A stretch of 64,000 nt of DNA, from positions 1,240,001-1,304,000 of the forward strand of contig NZ_AP022612.1 in the NCBI RefSeq assembly GCF_010729895.1, in the 5' to 3' direction. Position numbers and translations under genes: made by a program. Each line of letters starts with the position of its first letter. Position 1 is the stretch's first letter. The DNA is from Mycolicibacterium confluentis (GTDB taxonomy: Bacteria > Actinomycetota > Actinomycetes > Mycobacteriales > Mycobacteriaceae). Below the pieces are notes generated by a model. That model saw nothing but the letters and a program-made list of their open reading frames with translations, searched no databases and was not told where the DNA came from. Positions 51,140-59,877 of the stretch are shown piece after piece.

Positions 51140-51805
51140 ATGGCAGACCCAGCTCCGGCGACGGAGGGCAATGAGGCCCGCCGTACCCAGATGCTGCGCG
51201 CGGCAGCGGAACTGATCTGCGAGCGCGGTTTCGCCGACACACGCATCGCCGATGTGGCGAAGCGGGCCGGGGTCAGTTCGGCACTGGTCATCTACTACTT
51301 CGGCACCCGGGACAGGCTGCTCGTCGATGCGCTCCGGCACTCCGAGGAGTCGTTCTACAGCGCGGCCGAGCAGATGCTCGCAGAGGTCGGATCACTGCGC
51401 GAACGGCTTTCGCTGCTGATTCGATGGACCTGCGTGCCCGAGGGTGACGCGGCGGACGAGATCCCGGGCGCCTGGGGGCTGTGGTTCGACCTGTGGGCAC
51501 AGGCGTTCCGGCACGACGAGGTGCGGGCCGGACGTATCGAACTCGACGCGCGGTGGCGCCGGATGATCATCGACGCCCTGGAGTCGGCGGCGCCCGGTGA
51601 GCTGCGCAGCACCGTGGACGCCAGGCTGTTCGCGCTCGAGTTCAGTGCGCTGCTCGACGGGCTGTCCATCCAGGTCGCGCTGGAGGATCCGGAGGTCGAC
51701 TCCGAGATGGCCTACGACATCGCAATGCGTTTCGCCGAGCGGGAACTCGACCTGCCTCCCGCCAGGAAAGCCGCCGCCAACGGCAGCACCGCCCGCCGCC
51801 GCTAG
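51140..51805 (+). CDS. TetR family transcriptional regulator (paralogue 1)
   Basis: The 221-aa protein has its HTH at residues 14-60 (TQMLRAAAELICERGFADTRIADVAKRAGVSSALVIYYFGTRDRLLVDAL). ATG 51140 follows GGAGAGGA. A close paralogue is at 58927; their recognition helices differ in very few positions. It is adjacent to one operator copy and is the most likely regulator of all three GACTGA sites. It converges on the ABC ATPase gene, with the stops overlapping by 4 bp. Confidence 0.9.
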   Translation: MADPAPATEGNEARRTQMLRAAAELICERGFADTRIADVAKRAGVSSALVIYYFGTRDRLLVDALRHSEESFYSAAEQMLAEVGSLRERLSLLIRWTCVPEGDAADEIPGAWGLWFDLWAQAFRHDEVRAGRIELDARWRRMIIDALESAAPGELRSTVDARLFALEFSALLDGLSIQVALEDPEVDSEMAYDIAMRFAERELDLPPARKAAANGSTARRR

Positions 51806-52965
51806 CCCGGAGCCAGTGCGTTCTGGGGTTCGACGGCGTCCGTGGTGTGGTCGCTGACCACCGCGACCGGACTTCGGGTCAACACCCGCACCGCATCCGG
51901 GGTGCACACGCAGTGCACACGACTGCCGGGTTGGTGCGGCACCGACTGAGGCCCCGAATGATTGGGAATCTCCACCACCATGGCGTGATCCGCGCCGACG
52001 TCGACATGGACCTGCGTCGAGGCCCCGAGGTACACGACTTCGCCGACAGTGCCGGCGATCGCGTTGTGTCCAGCGGACACCGGTTCGTCGACGGACTGAA
52101 GGCTGATCCGTTCGGGGCGGATCACGATGGCCGCCGGTCCCGGCGGGCATCTAGCCGTGTCATGGGTGGCGGCCCGCAGTCGGGTGGAGACGGCTGAGCA
52201 GATCGCGGACCCGTCGGCGGATTCGACCACGTCAGCGTCAAAGATGTTGGCCGCACCGAGGAATCCGGCGACGTAGGTGGTGGCCGGCGCCGAGTAGATC
52301 TCGGTGGGGGAGCCCACCTGTTCGACCCTCCCGTTCGCCATCACCGCGATTCGGTCGCTCATGGTGAGCGCCTCCTCCTGGTCGTGTGTCACGTAGACGA
52401 ACGTGATCTCGACCTCGCGCTGCACTGCGCGCAACTCCAACTGCAACTGCTTGCGCAGTTTGGCGTCGAGGGCGCCCAGAGGCTCGTCGAGCAGCAGGAC
52501 GCGGGGTCGCAGCACCAACGCCCGGGCCAGTGCGACCCGCTGCTGCTGGCCACCCGACAACTGCGCCGGGCGACGCTTGGCGAAATCGGTCATGCGGACC
52601 AGGTCGAGCGCCTCGCCGACCCGTCGTCGGGTCTCCTCGCGTGAGGTCTTCTGGTAGCGCAGGCCGAAAGCGACGTTGTCCCACACCGACATGAACGGGA
52701 ACAGCGCGTAGGTCTGGAAGACCGTGTTCACCGGACGTTTGTGCGGGGGGTCGCCGGCGACGTCGTGTCCGTCGAGTTCGATGCGCCCGGAGTCGGGTTT
52801 TTCGAACCCCGCGATCATCCGCAGGGTGGTGGTCTTGCCGCAGCCCGAGGCGCCGAGCAGCGAGTAGAACTGACCACCCGGAATGTCGAGGTCGATCCCC
52901 GTGACCGCGGGAACCCCGTCGAACGATTTGGCCAGCTGCAGCAGGCGGATGGCGCCCCCGGTCAC
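51802..52965 (-). CDS. ABC transporter ATP-binding protein, PotA-like (spermidine/putrescine type)
   Basis: The protein of about 387 aa has an intact nucleotide-binding domain: GASGCGKTT (Walker A), QLSGGQQQRVALARAL (signature) and VLLLDEPLGALD (Walker B), THDQEEAL (H-loop), plus a C-terminal TOBE domain (residues about 280-370). PotA-type ATPases energise polyamine or compatible-solute import. GTG 52965 lies 16 bp after the aminotransferase stop, so the two are in one operon; the permeases and binding protein are encoded divergently at 54499-57604. Confidence 0.92.
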   Translation of the reverse strand: MTGGAIRLLQLAKSFDGVPAVTGIDLDIPGGQFYSLLGASGCGKTTTLRMIAGFEKPDSGRIELDGHDVAGDPPHKRPVNTVFQTYALFPFMSVWDNVAFGLRYQKTSREETRRRVGEALDLVRMTDFAKRRPAQLSGGQQQRVALARALVLRPRVLLLDEPLGALDAKLRKQLQLELRAVQREVEITFVYVTHDQEEALTMSDRIAVMANGRVEQVGSPTEIYSAPATTYVAGFLGAANIFDADVVESADGSAICSAVSTRLRAATHDTARCPPGPAAIVIRPERISLQSVDEPVSAGHNAIAGTVGEVVYLGASTQVHVDVGADHAMVVEIPNHSGPQSVPHQPGSRVHCVCTPDAVRVLTRSPVAVVSDHTTDAVEPQNALAPG

Positions 52966-52981
52966 CGCGGGGCCTTCCGGC

Positions 52982-54364
52982 TCAGTTGGCCACCGCCGCG
53001 GCCAGCGTCGCGAAATTCGCGGCGAAGCGTTCGGTGTCGACATCGTCGTGCTGAACGGACAGCAGCCATTGCTCCACCTTGCCCCATGGCGGCAGGAATA
53101 CGCCTCCGTTGTGCTGGATCAACCAGTGCAGATGGCCCAACCGGTCATCGACATCCAGGAAGTCCCGGTACTCGTGCACGCGCTCCCCGCGGAAGGTCAC
53201 ACAGCCCTTGGCACCCACCGTGACGACATGCCAGTCCACCCCGTGCTCGGCGATCACGGCCTCGAGGCGGGACCGCAGTCCGGCCGCGAGGCGCTCCAGA
53301 TGGTCATACGCCTGCGGCGTCAGCACATCGGTCAGGGTGGCGCGGGTCGCGGCCATCGCGAGCGGGTTGCCGTTGAAGGTGCCGACCTGTTCGTAGCGGC
53401 CGTCTGCGATGGCGGACATCACCGGTTCGGTGCCGCCGATGGCCGCCACGGAAATCCCGCCGCCGAGCGCCTTGGCCAGGCACACGATGTCGGGCACGAC
53501 TCCGGAAAGGGCGGTCACGCCACCGGGTCCCGTCGTGAAGCCCGTCTTGACCTCGTCGTAGATCAGCAGGGCGCCCGCGGCGTGCAGGAGATCGCGGATG
53601 GCCGCCAGATAGCCGTCGTGGGGTGCGATGATGCCCGCGTTCATCATCACGGGTTCGAGGATCATGGCGGCGACCCGGCCCTGATGTTCGGCCAGTGCGC
53701 GAGCGACGGCCTCGGCGTCGTTGAAGGGGACCACCACCACCAGATCCCTGATCGCGGTGGGGATGCCGCTGTTGCCCGCAACTCCCGTCGGGTGCTCGCG
53801 CGGCCCGATCTCGTCGGCCTCCGGGAGCACCGAGACCTGCACCGAGTCGTGGTGGCCGTGATAGCAGCCCTCGACCTTGATGATCAGGTCGCGGCCTGTC
53901 ACCGAGCGCGCCAAGTGCACCGCGTCCATGGTGGCCTCGGTGCCGGAGTTGGCGAACCGCCACAGCGGGAGTCCGAAGCGCCGGGACAGTTCTTCGGCTA
54001 TCCAGATGGCATTCTCGGTGGGTTGGGCGAAATGTGTTCCCCGCCTGACCTGTTCGCTGACCGCCGCGACGATCGCGGGGTGGCCGTGACCCGCGATCGC
54101 CGCGCCGTAGCCGCCGTGCATGTCGACGTACTCGGTGCCGTCGACGTCATAGACCTTCGACCCGCTGCCATGGCTCATCCACACGGCCTGGGGTTCGGCG
54201 ATCTGCCAGTTGGAGGTGGCGCCGCCCGCGAGGTGGCGCCGCGCGCGCTCGATGAACTCCGTGCTGCGGGGCTGCCGGCGCAGGAACACCTCCTCCTGCT
54301 TGGCGATCATCTCGGTCAGCCGCTCGGCATCCGAACAACGGTGGTCGACTGCCGATGCAGACAC
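52982..54364 (-). CDS. Class III PLP aminotransferase (glutamate-1-semialdehyde aminomutase-like)
   Basis: The 460-aa protein has the class III pattern: FANSGTEATMDAVHLAR, EGCYHGHHDS, LIYDEVKTGF and the PLP lysine in CLAKALGGGIS. GSA-type spacing suggests relatives used in amine catabolism rather than heme synthesis. GTG 54364 is preceded by GGAGGGG. It is the first gene of the operon with the PotA-like ATPase and is divergent from the PotD-like gene, with operator copy 3 between them. Its substrate is probably the imported amine or its oxidation product. Confidence 0.9.
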   Translation of the reverse strand: MSASAVDHRCSDAERLTEMIAKQEEVFLRRQPRSTEFIERARRHLAGGATSNWQIAEPQAVWMSHGSGSKVYDVDGTEYVDMHGGYGAAIAGHGHPAIVAAVSEQVRRGTHFAQPTENAIWIAEELSRRFGLPLWRFANSGTEATMDAVHLARSVTGRDLIIKVEGCYHGHHDSVQVSVLPEADEIGPREHPTGVAGNSGIPTAIRDLVVVVPFNDAEAVARALAEHQGRVAAMILEPVMMNAGIIAPHDGYLAAIRDLLHAAGALLIYDEVKTGFTTGPGGVTALSGVVPDIVCLAKALGGGISVAAIGGTEPVMSAIADGRYEQVGTFNGNPLAMAATRATLTDVLTPQAYDHLERLAAGLRSRLEAVIAEHGVDWHVVTVGAKGCVTFRGERVHEYRDFLDVDDRLGHLHWLIQHNGGVFLPPWGKVEQWLLSVQHDDVDTERFAANFATLAAAVAN

Positions 54365-54434
54365 GGGATCCCCTCCACGGCGGCGCGGGATCCGCCCCCG
54401 CGCAGAGCGCAGGTGAAGTGCGGTTTCCTGCCTT

Positions 54435-54450
54435 GACTGAGCGTTCAGTC
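54435..54450. promoter_or_regulatory. Operator GACTGAGCGTTCAGTC (copy 3)
   Basis: The dyad lies between the divergent aminotransferase/PotA and PotD-PotB-PotC operons. The flanking 24 bp (54432-54455) are identical to copy 1 at 45729-45752, about 8.7 kb away. Such identity outside coding sequence points to a common regulator. Confidence 0.8.
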
Positions 54451-54498
54451 TATGCGAGAGTCCTTGCAGCGACAAGACCGCGACGGCAGGAGGCTCGT

Positions 54499-55776
54499 AT
54501 GCCCGTTCTCCCCGGAAACGAACTGCCGCACGGTAACCCCCGATCCAGCCCCAGCCGCAGACAGTTTCTGCTCCGGACTGCGCTGCTCGCCGCCGCCGTG
54601 CCCGCACTGCCTCTGGCGCTCAGCGCGTGTTCGAAGGACGGTGCCGGGGGCGGTGGTGCAACCCCGAGTCTGACCATCGCCGCACCGAGCAGTCCGGTCA
54701 CATGGGACGTTCCGTCGGACAACCAACCCATCGCCGACGCGCTGGCACCCGAGAAGGGCGCCACTCTTCAGCTTTACAGCTACGCCGACTACATCTCGCC
54801 GGATGCGGTGAAGTCCTTCGAGGACAAGTACCAGGCCAAGGTGCAGATCTCGACGTTCAACGACACCGACGAAGCCATCACCAAGATCCGGGGCGGCAAC
54901 GTCGACTACGACATCTACTTTCCCAGTTACGACCAGATCAGCCGACTGGTCAACGGCGGTCTGCTCAAACCGTTGAACCACAGCTACATCCCCAACATCA
55001 GCAATGTGTGGCCGGTGTTCAGCAATCCCTGGTACGACCAGGAGTGGCGCTACACGACGCCCTACACCGTCTACACCACGGGAATCGGCTGGCGTGCGGA
55101 CCAGGTGCCGGAGGATATCGGTGCACTGTCGAATCCCTATGACGCACTGTGGGATCCGAAGTACAAGAACAAGACCGCGATCATCGACGACTGGCACACG
55201 GCCATGGCGCTGGTGCTGCTGCGCAACGGCATCACCGACGTCAACACGTCGTCGGAGGCGGACCTGAAACTCGTCGGCGAGCAGTTGTCGGAGATGGTGG
55301 CGGCGACCTCGCCCAAGGTCACCATCACCATGTACAACGACATGCCCGCGGGTCAGATCGGGTTGGCCCAGATGTGGTCCGGCGACATCATCCAGGCGCT
55401 GGGATACCTGCCCGAGGACACGTCGCCGGACGTGTTGAGGTACTGGTTCCCGTCCGACGGTAAGGGGCTGGTGGACAACGACCTGATGGTGATCCTCAAG
55501 AGCGGGAAGAATCCCGTACTGGCGCACCTCTTCCTCAATCACATGCTCGATCCCGTCTCGGCGCAGCAGAACTTCACCCAGATCGGCTATCAGCCGCCGC
55601 AGAACTCGATCAACCCCGACTCACTGGTCGCCGACGGGTTCATCCCCGAGCATCTCAAGTCGGCGATCGTCCGGCCCGAGTACTTCGACGCGGGATACCG
55701 GCTGCTGGAGTTGGACGCCGCGAATGACGCTGCCTGGCACAATGTTTGGCGCGCCTTCAAGGCCGGAGGAGCCTGA
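54499..55776 (+). CDS. ABC transporter substrate-binding lipoprotein, PotD-like, Tat-exported
   Basis: The 425-aa protein has a twin-arginine signal with lipobox: SRRQFLLRTALLAAAVPALPLALSAC (about residues 17-43), followed by a flexible glycine-rich linker and a periplasmic-binding fold (LQLYSYADYISPDAVKSFEDKY). Sequence style (YADY, YDIYFPSYDQI) is that of PotD/PotF polyamine-binding proteins. GGCAGGAGG precedes the ATG. It is the first gene of the potD-potB-potC operon. Confidence 0.92.
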   Translation: MPVLPGNELPHGNPRSSPSRRQFLLRTALLAAAVPALPLALSACSKDGAGGGGATPSLTIAAPSSPVTWDVPSDNQPIADALAPEKGATLQLYSYADYISPDAVKSFEDKYQAKVQISTFNDTDEAITKIRGGNVDYDIYFPSYDQISRLVNGGLLKPLNHSYIPNISNVWPVFSNPWYDQEWRYTTPYTVYTTGIGWRADQVPEDIGALSNPYDALWDPKYKNKTAIIDDWHTAMALVLLRNGITDVNTSSEADLKLVGEQLSEMVAATSPKVTITMYNDMPAGQIGLAQMWSGDIIQALGYLPEDTSPDVLRYWFPSDGKGLVDNDLMVILKSGKNPVLAHLFLNHMLDPVSAQQNFTQIGYQPPQNSINPDSLVADGFIPEHLKSAIVRPEYFDAGYRLLELDAANDAAWHNVWRAFKAGGA

Positions 55777-55781
55777 GCCCC

Positions 55782-56720
55782 GTGGCGGTGACGGCTCCGC
55801 CGGCATCGACTCCCACACGCCCGGTCCGCCGCGAGCGCACCAACGCGCTGTGGCCGCTGCTCGCCAGCCCCGGCATCGTCTGGTTGCTTCTGTTCGTCGT
55901 CGCACCGCTGTATGTGGTGGCTTCCATCGTGTTCGGGCGAATCGACCCGATCTTCCGCACGCCGGTGCCGGTGTGGAATCCACTGCAGTGGGACAGCACG
56001 CAGTTCATGTATGTGTTGGCGCGGATCGCGCCCAATGACGTGTACGGGCCTGCCCTGATCCGAACGGCGGTCTACGTCGGGATCGCCAGCGTGCTGTGCC
56101 TGGCGATCGCGTTTCCGGTGGCCTACTACGTGGCCCGGTTGGCGGGACGTCGGCGGGGCCTGCTGCTGACGCTGCTGATCGCACCCTTCTGGATCAGCTA
56201 CATGATGCGGATGTTGGCCTGGGTCAACCTTCTTCAGGACGACGGTCTGGTGAATCGGGTGCTGACGTTCGGCGGCGCGTTCGACGTCGGAGTGCATTGG
56301 CTCACCGGCCAACCGGTGGTGGTGATCCTCGGATTGGTGTACGGCTATGTGCCGTACATGATTCTGCCGCTCTACGCCGGCCTGGATCGGCTGCCGCAGT
56401 CCACGCTCGAGGCCGCCCGCGACCTCGGGGCCGACCGTCTGGGCTCGTTTTGGCGGGTGACCCTGCCGATGTGCCGGCCGACGATGGTCGCCGCCGTCCT
56501 GCTCACGTGTCTGCCGATGCTGGGGGACTACTTCACCTCGGACATGCTGTCGGCGTCTCCGAAGACCGCGATGGTGGGCAATCTGATCAACGACAGCGTG
56601 CACGCGCCCGGGCAGACCGGACAGGCAGGTGCGTTCGTGATGCTGGTGCTGATCGTGACGATCCTGCCGATGTTCTACTACGTGCGGGTGACCTCGCGTG
56701 GTGATGCGGTGGCGTCGTGA
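55782..56720 (+). CDS. ABC transporter permease, PotB-like
   Basis: The 312-aa integral membrane protein has about six transmembrane segments, starting WPLLASPGIVWLLLFVVAPLYVV, and the EAA loop LEAARDLGADRLGSFWRVTLPM that contacts the ATPase. GTG 55782 has GGAGGAG upstream; an in-frame ATG at 55746 is inside the previous gene. It follows the PotD-like gene by 5 bp, and its stop overlaps the PotC-like start. Confidence 0.92.
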   Translation: MAVTAPPASTPTRPVRRERTNALWPLLASPGIVWLLLFVVAPLYVVASIVFGRIDPIFRTPVPVWNPLQWDSTQFMYVLARIAPNDVYGPALIRTAVYVGIASVLCLAIAFPVAYYVARLAGRRRGLLLTLLIAPFWISYMMRMLAWVNLLQDDGLVNRVLTFGGAFDVGVHWLTGQPVVVILGLVYGYVPYMILPLYAGLDRLPQSTLEAARDLGADRLGSFWRVTLPMCRPTMVAAVLLTCLPMLGDYFTSDMLSASPKTAMVGNLINDSVHAPGQTGQAGAFVMLVLIVTILPMFYYVRVTSRGDAVAS

Positions 56721-57604
56721 GGGGCCCCGTGGCGTGGTGGCACGACCCGTGGCGGCCCCCGCGGATTCTGGTCGGTGTAACGGTGGCCTACCTGGTGTGG
56801 TCGCTGTTGCCCGTGCTGATCGCGGTGATGTTCTCGTTCAACGACGGACGGTCGCGCACGCGGTGGGAGGGGTTCTCGTTCCGGTGGTACTGGGGCGATC
56901 CGGCGAAATCGGTGTGGCACGACGCCGCATTGCACACCGCGCTGCTTCAGACGCTGAAGCTGGGGGTCATCACGACGCTGATCACGGTTCCGCTCGGCGT
57001 TCTGTTCGCGATCGGCATCGACCGGTGGCGCGGAAGATTGCCGTCTGGCGCCAACACGCTGATGCTCATCTCCTTTGTGGTGCCCGAGGTGCTTCTGGCG
57101 GTGGCTCTGCTGTTCGTGGTGACCTCGCTGGCACTGCCGATCGGTCTGGGCACGTCGGCGCAGGTTGTCGGCCTCGTGACGTTTCAGATCGCCTACCCGG
57201 CCGTCCTCGTCCGCGCCCGATTGGCCACGATCGGAAGGCATTACGAAGAGGCGGCGATGGATCTGGGGGCGGGGCCACTGGGGGCGCTGCGGCGCGTCAC
57301 GCTGCCCATGCTGATGCCTGCGATCTTCGCCAGCACCGTGCTGGTGTTCGCCGACGTGATCGACGACTTCGTGCTCGTGCGGTACCTGTCGAGCAATGCG
57401 GCCACCGAACCGGTGTCGGTGAAGATCTACAACACGGCGCGGGCCGCGCCCACGCCTGCCCTCAACGCCCTGGCGACGCTGCTGCTGCTCGCGGCCCTGG
57501 TGGCCATCGTCATCGGATTCCTGGTGTACCGCCGCATGACTCGCGGCGATGCTCTCAGTGACCGAGGCATCGCCGGGTTCGCCGGAGAGACCACGGTCCC
57601 CTGA
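56717..57604 (+). CDS. ABC transporter permease, PotC-like
   Basis: The 295-aa membrane protein has six predicted membrane segments and the EAA loop YEEAAMDLGAGPLGALRRVTLPMLMP. The GTG start overlaps the stop of the PotB-like gene (GTGA). With the PotB-, PotD- and PotA-like proteins it forms a complete polyamine-type importer. The Rieske oxygenase gene begins 97 bp later, behind an inverted repeat. Confidence 0.92.
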   Translation: MRGPVAWWHDPWRPPRILVGVTVAYLVWSLLPVLIAVMFSFNDGRSRTRWEGFSFRWYWGDPAKSVWHDAALHTALLQTLKLGVITTLITVPLGVLFAIGIDRWRGRLPSGANTLMLISFVVPEVLLAVALLFVVTSLALPIGLGTSAQVVGLVTFQIAYPAVLVRARLATIGRHYEEAAMDLGAGPLGALRRVTLPMLMPAIFASTVLVFADVIDDFVLVRYLSSNAATEPVSVKIYNTARAAPTPALNALATLLLLAALVAIVIGFLVYRRMTRGDALSDRGIAGFAGETTVP

Positions 57605-57621
57605 TCCGGGCCCGTAATACC

Positions 57622-57683
57622 CGCGAGCGTGCGCCGTCGTACGCACCACGCCGCGAATTTCTGGGCAGACACGCACGCTCGCG
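57622..57683. repeat. Inverted repeat CGCGAGCGTGCG, 38-nt loop
   Basis: The 12-bp arms 57622-57633 and 57672-57683 are perfect complements (CGCGAGCGTGCG / CGCACGCTCGCG). The element lies in the 96-bp gap between the PotC-like and Rieske genes. It could be a terminator or a dispersed palindromic intergenic repeat of the kind common in mycobacteria. Confidence 0.7.
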
Positions 57684-57700
57684 AGGGCTATCCTGACTGT

Positions 57701-58846
57701 ATGTTCAAACAGCCAGGGCCCGCACCCGTTCCCGCCGGTGATCTCGCTGCGGCACTGGCACCCTTCGGGCGGTCGCGCATGCTGCCCCGCGAGGCCTACA
57801 CCGACCCCGCGGTCTTCGAATGGGAACAGCAGGCGATCTTCTCGGGATGGCGCTGCGTAGGGCACGCGGGGGACATCGCCACGCCGGGTACGCAACGTGC
57901 CGTCGGATCCGGGGCGTCCGGCGTCCTGCTGGTGCGTGGAGACGACGGGACTGTCCGCGCCTTCGCCAACACCTGCAGGCACCGCGGCCACGAACTGTTG
58001 GCCTGCGGAGCGGAGGCCAAGCGCCGCACTATCGTCTGCCCTTACCACGCCTGGTCCTATCGACTCGACGGTTCTCTGCGAAATGCACCCGCCTTCAACG
58101 AGTTCGACGACTTCAACCCCGATGACTTCGGGCTCGCCGAACTTCGCTTGGTGAACTGGCACGGCTGGCTCTTCGTGGACCCCAGTGGCCAGGACTCCGA
58201 CTTCGCGCAGCACGTCGCCGGTCTTGAGGACGTGGTCGCGCCGTACCGGCCCGAGGAACTCCGCATCGTCGCCCGACACTCCTATGAGTTGGCCACCAAT
58301 TGGAAGGTGATCGCGGAGAACTACCAGGAGTGCTACCACTGTTCGTCGATCCATCCCGAGCTGTCCCGGATCAGCCCGCCGACCAGTGGGGAGAACCTGG
58401 AACTCGGCGGGGCCTGGATGGGCGGGTGGATGTCGATCGTGGACGGCGCCGAGACCATGTCGCTCGACGGACGGAGCAGTGGGGTGGCGATCAAGGGCTT
58501 GTCCGACCAGGAACTGCGCACCGTGATGTACCTGGTCGGCTATCCCAACCTGTTGGTCAGCCTCCATCCCGACTACGTCATGACGCATCTCATGACGCCC
58601 TTGGCCGCCGACCGCACCCACGTCGAATGTGCGTGGGCGTTCCCGAAAGAGGTCGCCGAGCGTCCGGATTTCGACCCGTCCTACGCCGTCGACTTCTGGG
58701 ACCTGACAAACCGACAGGACTGGGCTGCATGCGAATCCGTGCAGCGCGGACTGTCGTCACCGCACGCGCGACCCGGACCGTTGGCCCCTGACGAGGACGG
58801 CGTCTACCAGTTCGTCACCCGGGTCGCCCGGGCCTACCTCGGCTGA
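57701..58846 (+). CDS. Rieske aromatic-ring-hydroxylating/quaternary amine oxygenase, large subunit
   Basis: The 381-aa protein has the Rieske 2Fe-2S site C92-X-H94 ... C113-X2-H116 (TCRHRGH, CPYHAWSY) and the mononuclear iron site with H213 and H218 (ENYQECYHCSSIH) and an Asp in DFWDLTN. Its length and the NYxECYHC form resemble the GbcA/choline-monooxygenase branch that removes methyl groups from quaternary amines, which would suit the neighbouring amine importer. No separate reductase subunit is encoded here. ATG 57701 is preferred to an upstream in-frame GTG. Confidence 0.9.
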   Translation: MFKQPGPAPVPAGDLAAALAPFGRSRMLPREAYTDPAVFEWEQQAIFSGWRCVGHAGDIATPGTQRAVGSGASGVLLVRGDDGTVRAFANTCRHRGHELLACGAEAKRRTIVCPYHAWSYRLDGSLRNAPAFNEFDDFNPDDFGLAELRLVNWHGWLFVDPSGQDSDFAQHVAGLEDVVAPYRPEELRIVARHSYELATNWKVIAENYQECYHCSSIHPELSRISPPTSGENLELGGAWMGGWMSIVDGAETMSLDGRSSGVAIKGLSDQELRTVMYLVGYPNLLVSLHPDYVMTHLMTPLAADRTHVECAWAFPKEVAERPDFDPSYAVDFWDLTNRQDWAACESVQRGLSSPHARPGPLAPDEDGVYQFVTRVARAYLG

Positions 58847-58926
58847 CCCTGCTCGGCAGGTCGGTTTCGGCAGCGCCGGCGACGGGTAATGGCATAGAGA
58901 TTTGACGCAGGGGAAAGTGACCACCG

Positions 58927-59562
58927 ATGGCGGATCCGGCGACCGCGAGTGAGAACAATGAGGTTCGCCGTATCCAGATGCTGCGCGCCGCGGCCGAACT
59001 GATCGCCGAACGGGGCTTCGCGGACACCCGAATCGCGGACGTCGCGAGTCGCGCCGGAGTCAGTGCTCCACTGGTGATCTATTACTTCGGCACTCGGGAC
59101 CGACTGCTCGTCGACGCGTTGCGCCATTCGGAGGAGTCGTTCTACGCCGCGGCCGCGAAGTCGCTCGCCGATGCGGACTCCCTGCGCGCCAGGCTGGCGC
59201 TGCTGATCCGGTGGATGTGTACGCCTGACAGTGATGTCGAGGAGATTCCCGGGGCCTCGGGTCTGTGGTTGGAGCTGTGGTCCCAGGCCTACCGGAACGA
59301 CGAGGTGTGGACCGGTCGTGTTGAACTCGATGAGCGGTGGCGCGGGATGATCGTCGACGCGGTGCAGGCCGCCAGGCCGGGGGAGGTGCGTGAATCCGTC
59401 GACGCAGTGGAGTTCGGCCTCGAGTTCAGCGCCCTTTTGGACGGGTTGTTCGTCCAGGTTGCGCTCGAGGATCCGGTCGTTCTGCCCGCGGTCGCCTACC
59501 GCATCGCCATGCGCTTTGCGGAACGGGAACTCGGTCTGCCGCCGGCCGGTCCCGGCAGCTGA
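58927..59562 (+). CDS. TetR family transcriptional regulator (paralogue 2)
   Basis: The 211-aa protein is a close paralogue of the regulator at 51140: both start MADPA, and over residues 14-72 they share nearly every residue (ADTRIADVAxRAGVS, IYYFGTRDRLLVDALRHSEESFY). The C-terminal ligand domains diverge more, so the two may answer to different inducers on the same operator. It follows the Rieske gene by 80 bp on the same strand. No GACTGA dyad precedes it. Confidence 0.9.
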   Translation: MADPATASENNEVRRIQMLRAAAELIAERGFADTRIADVASRAGVSAPLVIYYFGTRDRLLVDALRHSEESFYAAAAKSLADADSLRARLALLIRWMCTPDSDVEEIPGASGLWLELWSQAYRNDEVWTGRVELDERWRGMIVDAVQAARPGEVRESVDAVEFGLEFSALLDGLFVQVALEDPVVLPAVAYRIAMRFAERELGLPPAGPGS

Positions 59563-59565
59563 CCC

Positions 59566-59742
59566 TCACAGACGGAAGCGCTCCCGGCCCATGAGCCCGC
59601 TCTCGTAGTAGCTCGGGCTGCGGTGCGGACGCGGGCGGTGCGCGGGCTTCTCCGCCGCCGCGACCGTCCGATGGATCGAGGCGCTCAGCAGCCAGCCCCG
59701 AACGCGGGCAGTGGTGTGGCCGATGCTCGTGATTGCGGTCAT
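59566..59742 (-). CDS. Small hypothetical protein, 58 aa
   Basis: An ATG at 59742 is preceded on the minus strand by GAGGGGG with a 7-nt spacer, a strong ribosome site. The 58-residue product begins MTAITSIGHTTARVRGWLL and ends SPSYYESGLMGRERFRL; it is basic and arginine-rich in the middle, without a signal peptide. It lies between the convergent TetR gene and the MFS gene of the same strand. I know no family for it; coding is supported by the ribosome site and by GC-rich third positions. Confidence 0.55.
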   Translation of the reverse strand: MTAITSIGHTTARVRGWLLSASIHRTVAAAEKPAHRPRPHRSPSYYESGLMGRERFRL

Positions 59743-59877
59743 GACGTTCCCCCTCGTCGATGCCGGATGTTCCGGCGCTGTAGTTCTGAGCGTCGGCGAC
59801 GGGGATCGCGGAGTCGCGAGTAGCGCGGTACCCGTGTGCGGGCGCCAGTTACGCGGAAGTGGGGATGGAGACCAGGC

